Below, one piece after another: positions 12,828 to 20,087 of a DNA stretch of 20,087 bases (position 1 is its first letter; each line of letters starts with the position of its first letter). Source of the DNA: Actinomycetes bacterium (lineage in GTDB: Bacteria; Actinomycetota; Coriobacteriia; Coriobacteriales; Eggerthellaceae). A program made the position numbers and the translations under genes. The stretch is from the NCBI GenBank assembly GCA_023403475.1, contig JAEYEL010000196.1:1-20087 (forward strand). The letters are read 5' to 3'. The notes under the pieces were generated by a model. That model was not told the origin of the DNA. It worked only from the letters and a program-made list of their open reading frames with translations, and searched no databases.

Positions 12828-14306
12828 ATGTATCCCACTAGCGAATGGCGAAAGCCCCGCTTCCGCGCGCCGGTTGCCCTGCGTGCGAGGCATGCGAAGC
12901 CTGTGATTTCTTATGATCCGTGGCGTCAGGCTCGCGGACGTTTGGCGAAGGGGGCGGCGTGCGCGCTGCTCGCCGGTTCGCTTATGTGCCCGAACATGGC
13001 GTGGGCGGCCGAATGGGTGAACGTTGACGGCACGCACTACGACGCGGCACATGAGGATGCGGCCGCCGGTTGGTCTTGGGACGGTGCCGACGATCTCAAT
13101 CTGAACGGCTATAACGGAGGTGCCATTTCGGCTAAGGGCGATCTCAACGTCAACGTGATAAACGACAACAAGGTTACGTCGACCGTACAAACTGGCGGTG
13201 CAGAGAGCGCTGCCGTTTCCGTTTCCGACGGCGATCTGACCATAGCCGGCGAGGGAAGCCTGACGGTCGAATCGTCTGGCCGCAGCGCCGTTTCCGTAAC
13301 GAACGGTGATCTGACCATCGACGGCGCAACGGTGGACGCTACTGTGGCAAGTAGGAATTACGAGGCAAACGGCCTCTTCGTTGAAGACGGCGACGTGGCC
13401 ATTAAGGGCGGCGCAAACGTTACCGTCGAGGCTCGGGGCGTCGAGGGGGCAAACGGTATTCTCGCCGTCGACTTTAGCGACGAGGGAACCGCTGAGCGCG
13501 GCGGCAACGTGTCCATATCCGATTCCATCGTTAAGGTTACGGGGGTCGGCTCCCTTGGCGCCATGGGCACGGGCATCTATGCTTGGAGCGATGGATCGAA
13601 CGGCACGGTTTCCGTCTCCAATTCGACCGTGGAAGCCACAGGCAAGCTCACGAAGGAGTTCGTGCCCATCGCGCCCGATCGCCCGGAGCGTCCCGATCTT
13701 CCGAATCCCCTCAGCTTGGACGGCTCTGACGAATATGTCCCCGATGAGCCTGAGTATTATCGCGGCAGGGCATTCGGAATCCTTGCGACCAATTACGGCG
13801 GAGACGCGGCTGCGACTATCGCCGTCGATCGTTCTCATGTGACGGCCGAGGGAGAGACCGCCGCGATGGCGGCGCTCAACGTCTCCGAGAACGTGCCGAG
13901 CAAGATACGGGGCACCATTACGGTGAAGAACGGCACCATCGTCATACCGGAAAACGGCGTGGTGAGAAACCTTGACATCGTGGAGTCTTACGGCGGCGAT
14001 ATGACGGAAGTCTATGCCAATGAGTACTCGGAGCATCTGAGAGGGCAGGTGATCGGTCTGCCGGGCGAGGGGGCCATTACCGAATGGGGCGATTCCAGCA
14101 TTGCCAAGAAGGCGGTTATCGAGCCTGAAAAGGCTTCCGACCCCGTGATTCCCCTCGTGCAGAAAGCATACGCGAGCACCGGCAAGGCCAATCTTGCCAA
14201 AACGGGCGACGACATGGGTGCATTGGCCGGTGTTGCTGCTGCCGCTGCCGCAGCCGCAGCAGCGGTAGGCGCCGTTGCTGCTGTTCGCACTCGCAAGCGC
14301 GGTTAG
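12828..14306 (+). CDS. Exported, repeat-rich surface protein with LAKTG-type cell-wall anchor
   Basis: A 492-residue protein. The start at ATG 12828 follows GGAAGGAG by 8 bases; the open frame extends further upstream without such a site. A long basic N-region (about 42 residues) precedes a hydrophobic core (GAACALLAGSLMCPNMAWA) with a likely cleavage site after AWA near residue 60. The body contains repeated beta-strand modules (AVSVSDGDLTIAGEGSLTVE, AVSVTNGDLTIDGATVDATV, FVEDGDVAIKGGANVTVEAR, ISDSIVKVTG, VSNSTVEATG), suggesting a right-handed beta-helix or solenoid. A Pro-rich segment (PDRPERPDLPNPLSL) interrupts it. The C-terminus has LAKTG at residues 456-460, an Ala-rich hydrophobic stretch and RTRKRG, the organisation of a sortase substrate although the motif has Ala instead of Pro. 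The ligand is unknown; adhesion or glycan binding is possible. Confidence 0.87.
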   Translation: MYPTSEWRKPRFRAPVALRARHAKPVISYDPWRQARGRLAKGAACALLAGSLMCPNMAWAAEWVNVDGTHYDAAHEDAAAGWSWDGADDLNLNGYNGGAISAKGDLNVNVINDNKVTSTVQTGGAESAAVSVSDGDLTIAGEGSLTVESSGRSAVSVTNGDLTIDGATVDATVASRNYEANGLFVEDGDVAIKGGANVTVEARGVEGANGILAVDFSDEGTAERGGNVSISDSIVKVTGVGSLGAMGTGIYAWSDGSNGTVSVSNSTVEATGKLTKEFVPIAPDRPERPDLPNPLSLDGSDEYVPDEPEYYRGRAFGILATNYGGDAAATIAVDRSHVTAEGETAAMAALNVSENVPSKIRGTITVKNGTIVIPENGVVRNLDIVESYGGDMTEVYANEYSEHLRGQVIGLPGEGAITEWGDSSIAKKAVIEPEKASDPVIPLVQKAYASTGKANLAKTGDDMGALAGVAAAAAAAAAAVGAVAAVRTRKRG

Positions 14307-14313
14307 CCTGAAA

Positions 14314-14446
14314 GCAGACTGCTCCTAGTCTGCGAGCTGCCTGTGGGCGACTCGCAAGTTATTCGCGAGCGGCCTGCAGGTGGCCCGCAAGTTGTCTTCG
14401 GACAATTCGCGGGCAACATATAACGTTGCTGCGGATAATTTCGCAG
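14314..14446. repeat. Run of five consecutive hairpins
   Basis: In order: GCAGACT/AGTCTGC (14314-14333); CTCGC/GCGAG around AAGTTATTC (14351-14369); a 14-bp arm structure, GCCCGCAAGTTGTC with GACAATTCGCGGGC, closed by C(TTCG)G (14383-14414); GCAAC/GTTGC (14413-14429); CTGCG/CGCAG (14429-14446). Several share a CGCAAGTT...TTCGCG theme. Confidence 0.7.
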
Positions 14447-14452
14447 AACAAT

Positions 14453-14502
14453 ACGGAGGCGAATTCCCGAAAGCTTGGGATTCGCCTCCGTTGGCGTTTT
14501 GG
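14453..14502 (+). terminator. Terminator-like hairpin after the surface-protein gene
   Basis: ACGGAGGCGAA (14453-14463) pairs with TTCGCCTCCGT (14481-14491), with TCCC/GGGA extending the stem past one bulged T. TGGCGTTTTGG follows, so the U-run is displaced by 5 bases. It probably separates the surface-protein transcript from the FDH promoter. Confidence 0.6.
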
Positions 14503-14519
14503 CGGGTTTGCACGCGTGG

Positions 14520-14640
14520 CTTCAGCGAATCGTAGCGTGCGGATCGTGCAACGCCTGCCGCTTGCCCGGTGACAGGGCGGGCATCACCGCTTGCCGCAGA
14601 TAACGGGAGATGCTTCTCCTTCTGCCGAAAAGGTTAGTTA
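14520..14640. other. GC-rich leader or spacer, no gene seen
   Basis: No open frame with start signals is seen. GGGAGATGCTTCTCC gives a small hairpin near 14607. I considered a cofactor riboswitch before the formate dehydrogenase, but nothing here matches one that I can recognise. Confidence 0.3.
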
Positions 14641-14705
14641 ATTACTCATCTTTAATTCATCGAATTGAATAAGCGATAGTAACATATAGACGTTCCTATA
14701 AGGCG
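14636..14705 (+). promoter_or_regulatory. AT-rich promoter region of the formate dehydrogenase operon
   Basis: An abrupt AT-rich island contains TTGAAT (14665-14670), TATAGA (about 14685-14690) and CTATAA (about 14697-14702), candidate -35 and -10 elements with imperfect spacing. ATTCA-TCGAAT-TGAAT (14655-14670) is a dyad with perfect 5-bp arms and could be an operator. A ribosome site, GAAAGGAG, follows at 14714-14721. Confidence 0.5.
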
Positions 14706-14730
14706 AGTGAGACGAAAGGAGCGTGAGGAC

Positions 14731-17700
14731 ATGAACCCGTTGTCACGCAGAGGTTTCCTCAAAGCCACCGGTGCGGCGTTCGCCACGAGCATGGCGTTCG
14801 AACTCTCTTCGCATTCGCAGGCTCTTGCCGTTAAGCCCGATCTCGACTGGAAGCTTGTGAACACCGAAGAGTTCACGAACATATGCTGCTACTGCTCGGG
14901 CGGATGTGGCACCATCTGCTCGGTTCGCGACGGCGAGCTCGTGAACTTGGAAGGAGATCCCGATCATCCCATCAACCAAGGCGGTCTATGCGCAAAGGGG
15001 GCTACCATGTCGCAGCTGCGCAACGTGGTTGATCCGGCTACGCACGAGGAGGTGAAGAACCCTGGACGCCGCACCAAGCCGCTCGTGCGCCGCCCCGGTG
15101 CCGCCGACTGGGAGGCCATCTCGTGGGACGATGCGGCGACCGAAATCGCTCGATGGGTCAAGCAGACGCGCGACGCCTCCTTCGAAAAAACGTCGAACGG
15201 CGTCACCGTCAATCGTTGCCCCGCCATTGCGAGTTTGGGCGGCAGCCAGCAGAACACCGAAGAGGAGTACCTCATCAACAAAGCCATGCGGTCTTTGGGG
15301 GTTATCGCCATCGACAACCAGGCGCGTGTTTGACACAGCCCCACGGTTGCCGGTCTGGCAGCAACGTTCGGTCGCGGCTCCATGACGAGCCACTGGTGCG
15401 ACCTGCAGAACGCCGATGTGTTCCTTACCATCGGTTCGAACAGCGTGGAAAACCATCCCGTTTCGTCGAAATGGGTGCACAAGGCGCTTGACAAAGGCGC
15501 GACGTGGATAGTGGTCGATCCGCGCTACACTCGCACGGCGGAAATGGCCGACATCTACTGCCCTATCCGTTCGGGCACCGATATCGCCTTTTACGGGGGC
15601 ATGTTCAAATACATCTTCGACCACGATCTGTGGCAGCACGAGTACGTGCTCAACTACACGAACGCCTCGTTCCTGTTGAAGGAGGAGTTCGCATTCGACG
15701 TGGATACGGGAATTTTCTCCGGCTTCGACGAGGCCACCGCCACCTACAATTCTGCATCGTGGGGCTACCAGGTGGAAGAGGTGCGTCAGCGCACTGCCGA
15801 CGAAAGCGCGTTTTCCTACACGGCCGGCGCGGGCGTTCCGGAATTCAACCTGCCCTCGCTTAAGATTCCCAAGCGCGACATGACCCTGCAAGACCCGCTG
15901 TGCGTGTTCCAGCAGATGAAGAAGCACTACGCGCGCTACGATCTTGACACCGTGGCGAACACGTGCGGCATGGACAAGGCGCTGCTCGAGAAGGTGTACG
16001 CCACCTACGCCGCCACGGGCGCGCCCGACAAGTCGGGAACCATCATGTACGCGCTCGGCCTTACGCAGCACACCTACGGCGCGCAGAACTGCCGGGCGCT
16101 CAGCATGCTGCAGCTGCTCCTAGGCAACATAGGCGTGGCCGGCGGCGGCGTGAACGCGCTGCGCGGCGAGCCCAACGTGCAGGGTGCCACCGACATCGGC
16201 ATGCTCGTGGCCAATCAGCCAGGCTACCTCACGTGGCCGAAAGAGGCCACCACGCCCACGCTGCGCGCGTGGCTCGAAGGTGAAACGGCAGCCGACGGCT
16301 ACTACACCAACAAGCCTAAGTTCCTCATATCGGCTTTGAAGGAGTGGTTCGGTGAGGCCGCCACGGCGGAAAACGACTACGGCTACGACTGGTGGCCGAA
16401 GACCCCTAAGTCGCCCGACTACTCCATCATCGGGTCGTTCGAGCTCATGAACCAAGGCGTCATCAAGGGATACTTCGCCTGGGGCATGAACCCGTGCCAC
16501 TGCGGGCCGAACGCCGACAACGTGGCCGCTGGGTTCGGGAAGCTCGACTGGCTTGTGGTCGCCGACTGGGTGGAAACCGAGACGGCCACGTTCTGGAAGG
16601 CGCCCGGCATAGACCCCGCCGCCATAAACACGACGGTGTACTATCTGCCGGCCGCTCTCATCTTCGAGAAGGCGGGCTCGCTTGTGAACTCCGGGCGCTG
16701 GATACAATGGCGCCATCAGGCGGTCGATCCGTGGGACGAGGCCAAGCCCGACTACGAGATCATCGACATTCTGTGGAAGGCCATCGTCGATGTGTACCGG
16801 AAGGAAGGCGGCGTGGCGCCCGAGCCCATCCTGAACACCAAGTGGGACTACTACGTTGACGGCAAGATAGACCCGCGTCCGGTGGCTTGGGCGCTGAACG
16901 GCTACAACGTGGCGGGCACCGACTTCGAGAAAGGACAGGTTGATCTGCTCACCACGTTCGGCAACCTCAAGGCTGACGGCACCACGGCGTGCGGCATGTG
17001 GATATACACGGGCTTCTACTCGAACAAAGAGGCGCCGCTCGACGTCGATGCTCAGCCCATGACGAGCCGCAAGCAAGAAGACCCGTCGGGTCTGGGACTG
17101 TACTCCAAATGGTCGTGGTCCTGGCCGCTCAATCGGCGCGTCATCTACAACCGCGCTTCCGCCGACATGCAAGGCAAGCCTTGGAACGAGCAGAAGAAGC
17201 TCGTGGAATGGACGGGTGAGAAATGGGAGCAGGTCGACGTGGCCGACTTTGTGACCGCCTCGCAAAACAACCCCGTGCCGCCCAACGACAAGGCGTTCTT
17301 CATGGTCTGGGAGCAAAACGCCCGCTTGGAGGCATCCGGCATGGGCGACGGCCCGTTCCCCGAGCACTATGAGCCCTTCGAGTCGCCCGCCGAGAACCGG
17401 TTGAACGGACGGCAGAACTCGCCGTGCGTGCGCTTCGCGGAGTTCGAATCGGTGAAGCGGGGGACCAAGGAGCAGTACCCCATCGCCATAACCTCGTACT
17501 CGGTCACCGAGCATTGGCAGTCGGGCAGCCAGACGCGCATGTGCCCGGCGCTGAACGAAGCCGTGCCCGAGCAGTTCATCGAGATGTCGGTGGAGCTTGC
17601 GCAAGAGAAGGGTATAGAGAACGGCGAGATGGTGCGCGTGTTCAACAACCGCGGTTCGGCCAAGGCCATGGCGCTTGTCACACCGCGCTTCAAGCCGTTT

Positions 17701-17868
17701 ATGGTGAACGGCGAAGTGGTGCACCAGATAGGCATGACCCATCATTGGGGCTGGGCGGGCGATTTCTCCACGGGAGACATCATGAACGTTCTGCCGCCGA
17801 ACGTGGGCGACCCGAACTGCTGGGTGCCCGAGTACAAGGCGTTTCTCGTCGATGTCGAGAAGGCGTAA
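14731..17868 (+). CDS. fdnG: Formate dehydrogenase-N alpha subunit, selenoprotein (UGA = Sec201)
   Basis: Catalytic subunit oxidising formate to CO2 at a molybdenum or tungsten bis-pterin centre, outside the membrane. It has 1045 residues when the in-frame TGA at 15331-15333 is read as selenocysteine. The flanking ARV-Sec-HSPTVAGLAATFGRG is the canonical active site, with the conserved His directly after Sec. The Tat signal is SRRGFLKATG (residues 5-14). The N-terminal [4Fe-4S] cluster uses Cys52, 55, 59 (CCYCSGGC) and Cys87 (GGLCAKG). Later molybdopterin-family blocks include TIGSNSVENHP, ADIYCPIRSGTDIAF, MYALGLTQHTYG and PNVQGATDIG; the C-terminal dinucleotide-binding domain ends NCWVPEYKAFLVDVEKA. 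Start 14731 follows GAAAGGAG (14714-14721) by 9 bases; GTG 14707 would precede that site. Length is close to E. coli FdnG. The beta subunit follows after 12 bp. Confidence 0.96.
15331..15366 (+). promoter_or_regulatory. Selenocysteine UGA codon with bacterial SECIS hairpin
   Basis: TGA at 15331-15333 is followed by stem GTTGCC (15346-15351), loop GGTCT (15352-15356) and GGCAGC (15357-15362), six pairs including one G-U. The GGUCU apical loop about 18 bases after the UGA matches the SelB-binding loop of fdhF/fdnG-type SECIS elements. Confidence 0.92.
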
Positions 17869-17880
17869 AGGGGGTGCGAG

Positions 17881-18810
17881 ATGAGCGAGAAAGCCATGTT
17901 GTACGATTCGTCGCGTTGCACCGCATGCCGCGGCTGTCAAGTGGCGTGCAAGTGCTGGAACAACCTGCCGTCAACGTTGGAGAAGAACGGCAACCCGCCT
18001 ACGGGGTCGTACCAAAGCCCCATGAACTTGAACGAGGCGACGCGCCTGCTCATCAGCTTCCACGAGGAAGCGGGTGGCGAGAAGGGCGTCATGTGGTCGT
18101 TCGGCCGTCGTTCGTGCCAGCATTGCGGCGACGCGCCGTGCGCCACCGTGTGCCCTTCGGGTGCGCTGTCCGTCCATGCGGAAACAGGGTTCGTGTCGCT
18201 TGACCGGGCGAAGTGCATAGGCTGTCAGTACTGTTCCACGGCGTGCCCCTTCGACGTGCCTCGCTACGAGGAAGGCCTGCGTACGACGGTGAACAAGTGC
18301 ACGGCCTGTCTCGACCGCATCGAGCAGGGGTTGACGCCGGCCTGCGTGTTCACCTGCCAACCCGGTGCGCTCAAGTACGGCGAGCGCGACGAGATGATAA
18401 CCTTGGCGCATGAGCGCGTGGACTATCTGAGGGCGCGCGGATACGCCGACGCCGTGGTCTACGGCGAGCACGAGGTGGGCGGCCTGCACGTCATCCAGGT
18501 GTTCAAGTACGGCGTCGCCGCGCATGGGCAGGTGGAAAACCCGCAGGTAAGTCCATGGGTGAGCATGATGCAGATAATGAAACCCGTTACGGGCGTGGCT
18601 GCCGGCGCCACCGTTTTGGGTTTGGCTGCCATGTTCGCGCTCGGCGCAGGCTACAAGCGCGACAAGCTCGTGTACAACCCCGAAACCGAAGACACGCTGG
18701 CGGTGGAGACCGGTCGGGTTGTCAAGCACGGCGACGGCCAAGACGAGGCTTCGGTGAGAGAGCACATCTTCGAGAACCTTCCCGGCAAGAAGGGAGGCGG
18801 CAATGAATAA
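17881..18810 (+). CDS. fdnH: Formate dehydrogenase beta subunit, 4x[4Fe-4S], membrane-anchored
   Basis: A 309-residue electron-transfer subunit carrying electrons from the alpha subunit to cytochrome b. Four Cys groups are visible: CTACRGCQVACKCW (residues 14-27), CQHCGDAPCATVCPSGAL, CIGCQYCSTACPFDVPRY and CTACLDRIEQGLTPACVFTC. A single C-terminal helix (VAAGATVLGLAAMFALGAGY, about 239-260) would anchor it, as in FdnH. There is no own signal peptide, which fits export in complex with the Tat-bearing alpha subunit. A ribosome site, AAAGGGGGTG, precedes ATG 17881. The stop overlaps the next start by 8 bases (18803-18810), indicating coupled translation. Confidence 0.95.
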   Translation: MSEKAMLYDSSRCTACRGCQVACKCWNNLPSTLEKNGNPPTGSYQSPMNLNEATRLLISFHEEAGGEKGVMWSFGRRSCQHCGDAPCATVCPSGALSVHAETGFVSLDRAKCIGCQYCSTACPFDVPRYEEGLRTTVNKCTACLDRIEQGLTPACVFTCQPGALKYGERDEMITLAHERVDYLRARGYADAVVYGEHEVGGLHVIQVFKYGVAAHGQVENPQVSPWVSMMQIMKPVTGVAAGATVLGLAAMFALGAGYKRDKLVYNPETEDTLAVETGRVVKHGDGQDEASVREHIFENLPGKKGGGNE

Positions 18811-19564
18811 AGGGCCAGTTGCGGTTTCTGCCAATGAAGCCGCCAAGAACAAGCGGTTCCTCGAGCAGATGGCGCAAAGCGGAAAGGAACGCTACATCAA
18901 GCGGCACTCGCTGCAGGCGCGCGTCACGCACGATGTGACCATCATCATGTGCATCCTTCTGTGCGTATCGGGTCTGTTCGTGTTCGTGCCGCCGCTTGCC
19001 GCCGCCGTCGGGTCGGATGCGGTGTTCGCCATCCGCATGTCGCATCGCGTCTTCGGCGTCGTGTTCGTGGTCGTGCCCCTTATAAGCGCCATCGCCGCGC
19101 CCAAGGGCGTGGCGCACATCGTGAAGAACCTGTTCCATTCGTGGGACTCTGACGATAGGAAGTGGATGGTCCTCTTCTTCCCGTACCTGTTTATGGCGAA
19201 GTGGATTCATATGCCCGATCAGGGCGAGCTGAAAAGCGGCCAGCGCTTCGCCGACGGCATGCTGTGGCTCGCAGGCCTTGTCATGGCCGTGACCGGCGTG
19301 GTGCTGCTTTTAAGCACCACGGTCGTGACCATCGACCAGACGGTGCGCGGAGGGTTCCTCTTCGTGCACGATGTGGGCTTTCTGCTCATAGCCGTGTTCG
19401 GGCTGGCGCACATCTTCCTTGGTGCGGGCATCTTCCAACCCTACCGGGGAACGCACCGCCTCATGTTCGGCGACGGCATGGTTTCCGAATCGGATGCCCT
19501 GTATCACTGGGGGCATTGGGCTCGCGCCGAACTGAAAAGCGGCAAGAACGTAGTGGAGAGCTAG
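18803..19564 (+). CDS. fdnI: Formate dehydrogenase gamma subunit, cytochrome b556 type
   Basis: A 253-residue integral membrane subunit that passes electrons to the quinone pool. Four helices are visible: about residues 45-75 (TIIMCILLCVSGLFVFVPPL), 78-103 (MSHRVFGVVFVVVPLISAIA), 152-178 (GMLWLAGLVMAVTGVVLLLS) and 187-215 (FVHDVGFLLIAVFGLAHIFL). Membrane-facing His residues in RVTHDV, MSHRVFG, FVHDVG and LAHIFL are candidate heme b ligands, as in FdnI. The N-terminal 40 residues are a soluble extension. Start 18803 overlaps the beta gene. Its stop TAG (19562-19564) interlocks with the stop of the convergent ArsS-like gene in the palindrome CTAG, leaving no room for a terminator between them. 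Confidence 0.92.
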   Translation: MNKGPVAVSANEAAKNKRFLEQMAQSGKERYIKRHSLQARVTHDVTIIMCILLCVSGLFVFVPPLAAAVGSDAVFAIRMSHRVFGVVFVVVPLISAIAAPKGVAHIVKNLFHSWDSDDRKWMVLFFPYLFMAKWIHMPDQGELKSGQRFADGMLWLAGLVMAVTGVVLLLSTTVVTIDQTVRGGFLFVHDVGFLLIAVFGLAHIFLGAGIFQPYRGTHRLMFGDGMVSESDALYHWGHWARAELKSGKNVVES

Positions 19565-20087
19565 TCCGCGTACTTTTCCATGAGGCTACCGTCCCAGTCG
19601 ACGTTCACCTGCGTGCGGCACATCATGCGGGCCACCACGGCGGCATTGTAGTTTTCGGAAAGCAGGTTCAGGTAATAGTCGAACTTCCCTTCGCGTTTCA
19701 GGAGTGCGGCGAACCGACCGAGCGCGTAGTTGTTGAAGGCGTAGAGGTTGTTGAACTTCACGCCCTGCTCGCGTTCGAGCTCGTACGCGTAATATTCCTC
19801 CAATTCGCGCTGATCGGGCGGCAGGAACGGTCCGTTCACGTTGTAGGCTATGTCCAGCTTGAGCGCGGGGTTTTCTCCGTAGCCAAGCTCGTTCAGCCGG
19901 CGTATCACTTTGATGATGCGCTCGAACGTGTGCCGCCCGCGCTGCGCGTCGCATCCGGAACCGTTGAAATAGGGAAGCGATGTGACGATATGCACCTTGT
20001 TGCGCGCGTACACGTTTGCGAGGTGCCGGTATTCCGGCATGTCGAGAATGGCCAAATTGCTGCGCACGATGAGGTCGCCCGCACCGC
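19561..20087 (-). CDS. arsS: ArsS-type radical SAM protein, 3' part, lacking the family's C-terminal Cys-rich tail
   Basis: The frame is open to the window edge, so the N-terminus and radical SAM CxxxCxxC motif are outside. The visible part matches the DUF3641 half of arsenosugar-biosynthesis radical SAM (ArsS) proteins: GAGDLIVRSNLAILDMPEY, VHIVTSLPYFNGSGCDAQRG, FERIIKVIRRLNELGYG, LDIAYNVNGPFLPPDQRELE, FNNLYAFNNYALGRFAALL and VARMMCRTQVNVDWDGSL. Family members normally continue WDGxLYDCDFNQML and end in a Cys-rich HCYGC-type segment. Here the frame stops as MEKYAD-TAG, 12 residues after the WDG region begins. The stop is TAG, so selenocysteine readthrough does not apply. Convergent with fdnI. 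Function may be lost or altered. Confidence 0.8.
   Translation of the reverse strand, partial: GAGDLIVRSNLAILDMPEYRHLANVYARNKVHIVTSLPYFNGSGCDAQRGRHTFERIIKVIRRLNELGYGENPALKLDIAYNVNGPFLPPDQRELEEYYAYELEREQGVKFNNLYAFNNYALGRFAALLKREGKFDYYLNLLSENYNAAVVARMMCRTQVNVDWDGSLMEKYAD

Noticed and set aside
14520..14640. Molybdenum cofactor riboswitch upstream of the formate dehydrogenase
   Set aside because: I cannot match the conserved core, and the region seems to lie before the AT-rich promoter rather than within the leader.
15331..15333. TGA as a genuine stop splitting fdnG into two genes or a pseudogene
   Set aside because: Active-site context, the His directly after the codon and a canonical SECIS hairpin all indicate selenocysteine insertion.
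16120..17940. 606-codon open frame on the minus strand opposite fdnG
   Set aside because: It is a GC-codon shadow of fdnG with His/Arg/Val-rich composition, no ribosome site and no family resemblance. The same applies to minus-strand frames at 12729-14036 and 9442-10311.
19561..19563. Recoded stop at the end of the ArsS-like gene (selenoprotein form)
   Set aside because: The codon is TAG rather than TGA, and the sequence beyond it encodes fdnI antisense with no Cys-rich tail.

Overview
The window looks like chromosomal DNA of a GC-rich anaerobic actinobacterium, most likely class Coriobacteriia and probably family Eggerthellaceae. This is inferred from codon usage, the NarL/LuxR-type two-component system, a selenocysteine-containing membrane formate dehydrogenase, a surface protein with an LPXTG-like anchor, and a DUF4428/SPFH zinc-ribbon pair. 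No species call is possible from sequence alone.

Layout. (1) 1-1567: 3' two thirds of leuS. (2) 1684-2367: a SanA/YdcF-type DUF218 membrane protein, possibly from a leaderless transcript. (3) 2368-3806: a gene-poor, scarred region. It holds a CU-rich tandem repeat, three copies of a roughly 30-nt repeat (two of them inverted around 100 bp), the decayed 3' end of a CpsB/YwqE-type PHP phosphatase gene carrying a 55-bp tandem duplication, and a dense run of two-copy tandem duplications 11-28 bp long. (4) 3807-7886: a translationally coupled signalling operon. It has a multi-TM sensor with a kinase-like tail lacking a phospho-acceptor His (apparently broken by a one-base T-run contraction near 4480), a bona fide HisKA_3-type histidine kinase, and a NarL-type response regulator. 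(5) 8102-10212: a DUF4428 double-zinc-ribbon protein followed by an SPFH/virion-core-like protein ending in two nearly identical zinc ribbons. (6) 10550-11607: a lipoprotein, a 29-codon remnant of an IS3-type transposase, and a strong terminator. (7) 11885-12298 (minus): a small four-TM protein with its own terminator and a LexA-box-like site upstream. (8) 12828-14306: an exported repeat-rich surface protein ending in LAKTG, a hydrophobic stretch and a basic tail, preceded by a large perfect palindrome. (9) 14307-14730: a run of hairpins, then the AT-rich promoter region of the formate dehydrogenase. (10) 14731-19564: fdnGHI-type operon. The catalytic subunit is read through an in-frame UGA (Sec201) with a clear SECIS hairpin. 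(11) 19561-20087 (minus): an ArsS-type radical SAM protein that runs off the window and lacks the family's Cys-rich C-terminus, its stop codon interlocking with that of fdnI.

How the genes work together. The formate dehydrogenase has a Tat-exported selenomolybdo subunit, a four-cluster ferredoxin-like subunit with a C-terminal anchor, and a four-helix cytochrome b. This is the architecture of a quinone-reducing respiratory FDH-N. The DUF4428 and SPFH proteins probably form one membrane-associated module. The most noteworthy material outside normal genes is the duplication-rich 2.4-3.9 kb region, the hairpin run before the FDH operon, and the truncated ArsS-like gene.
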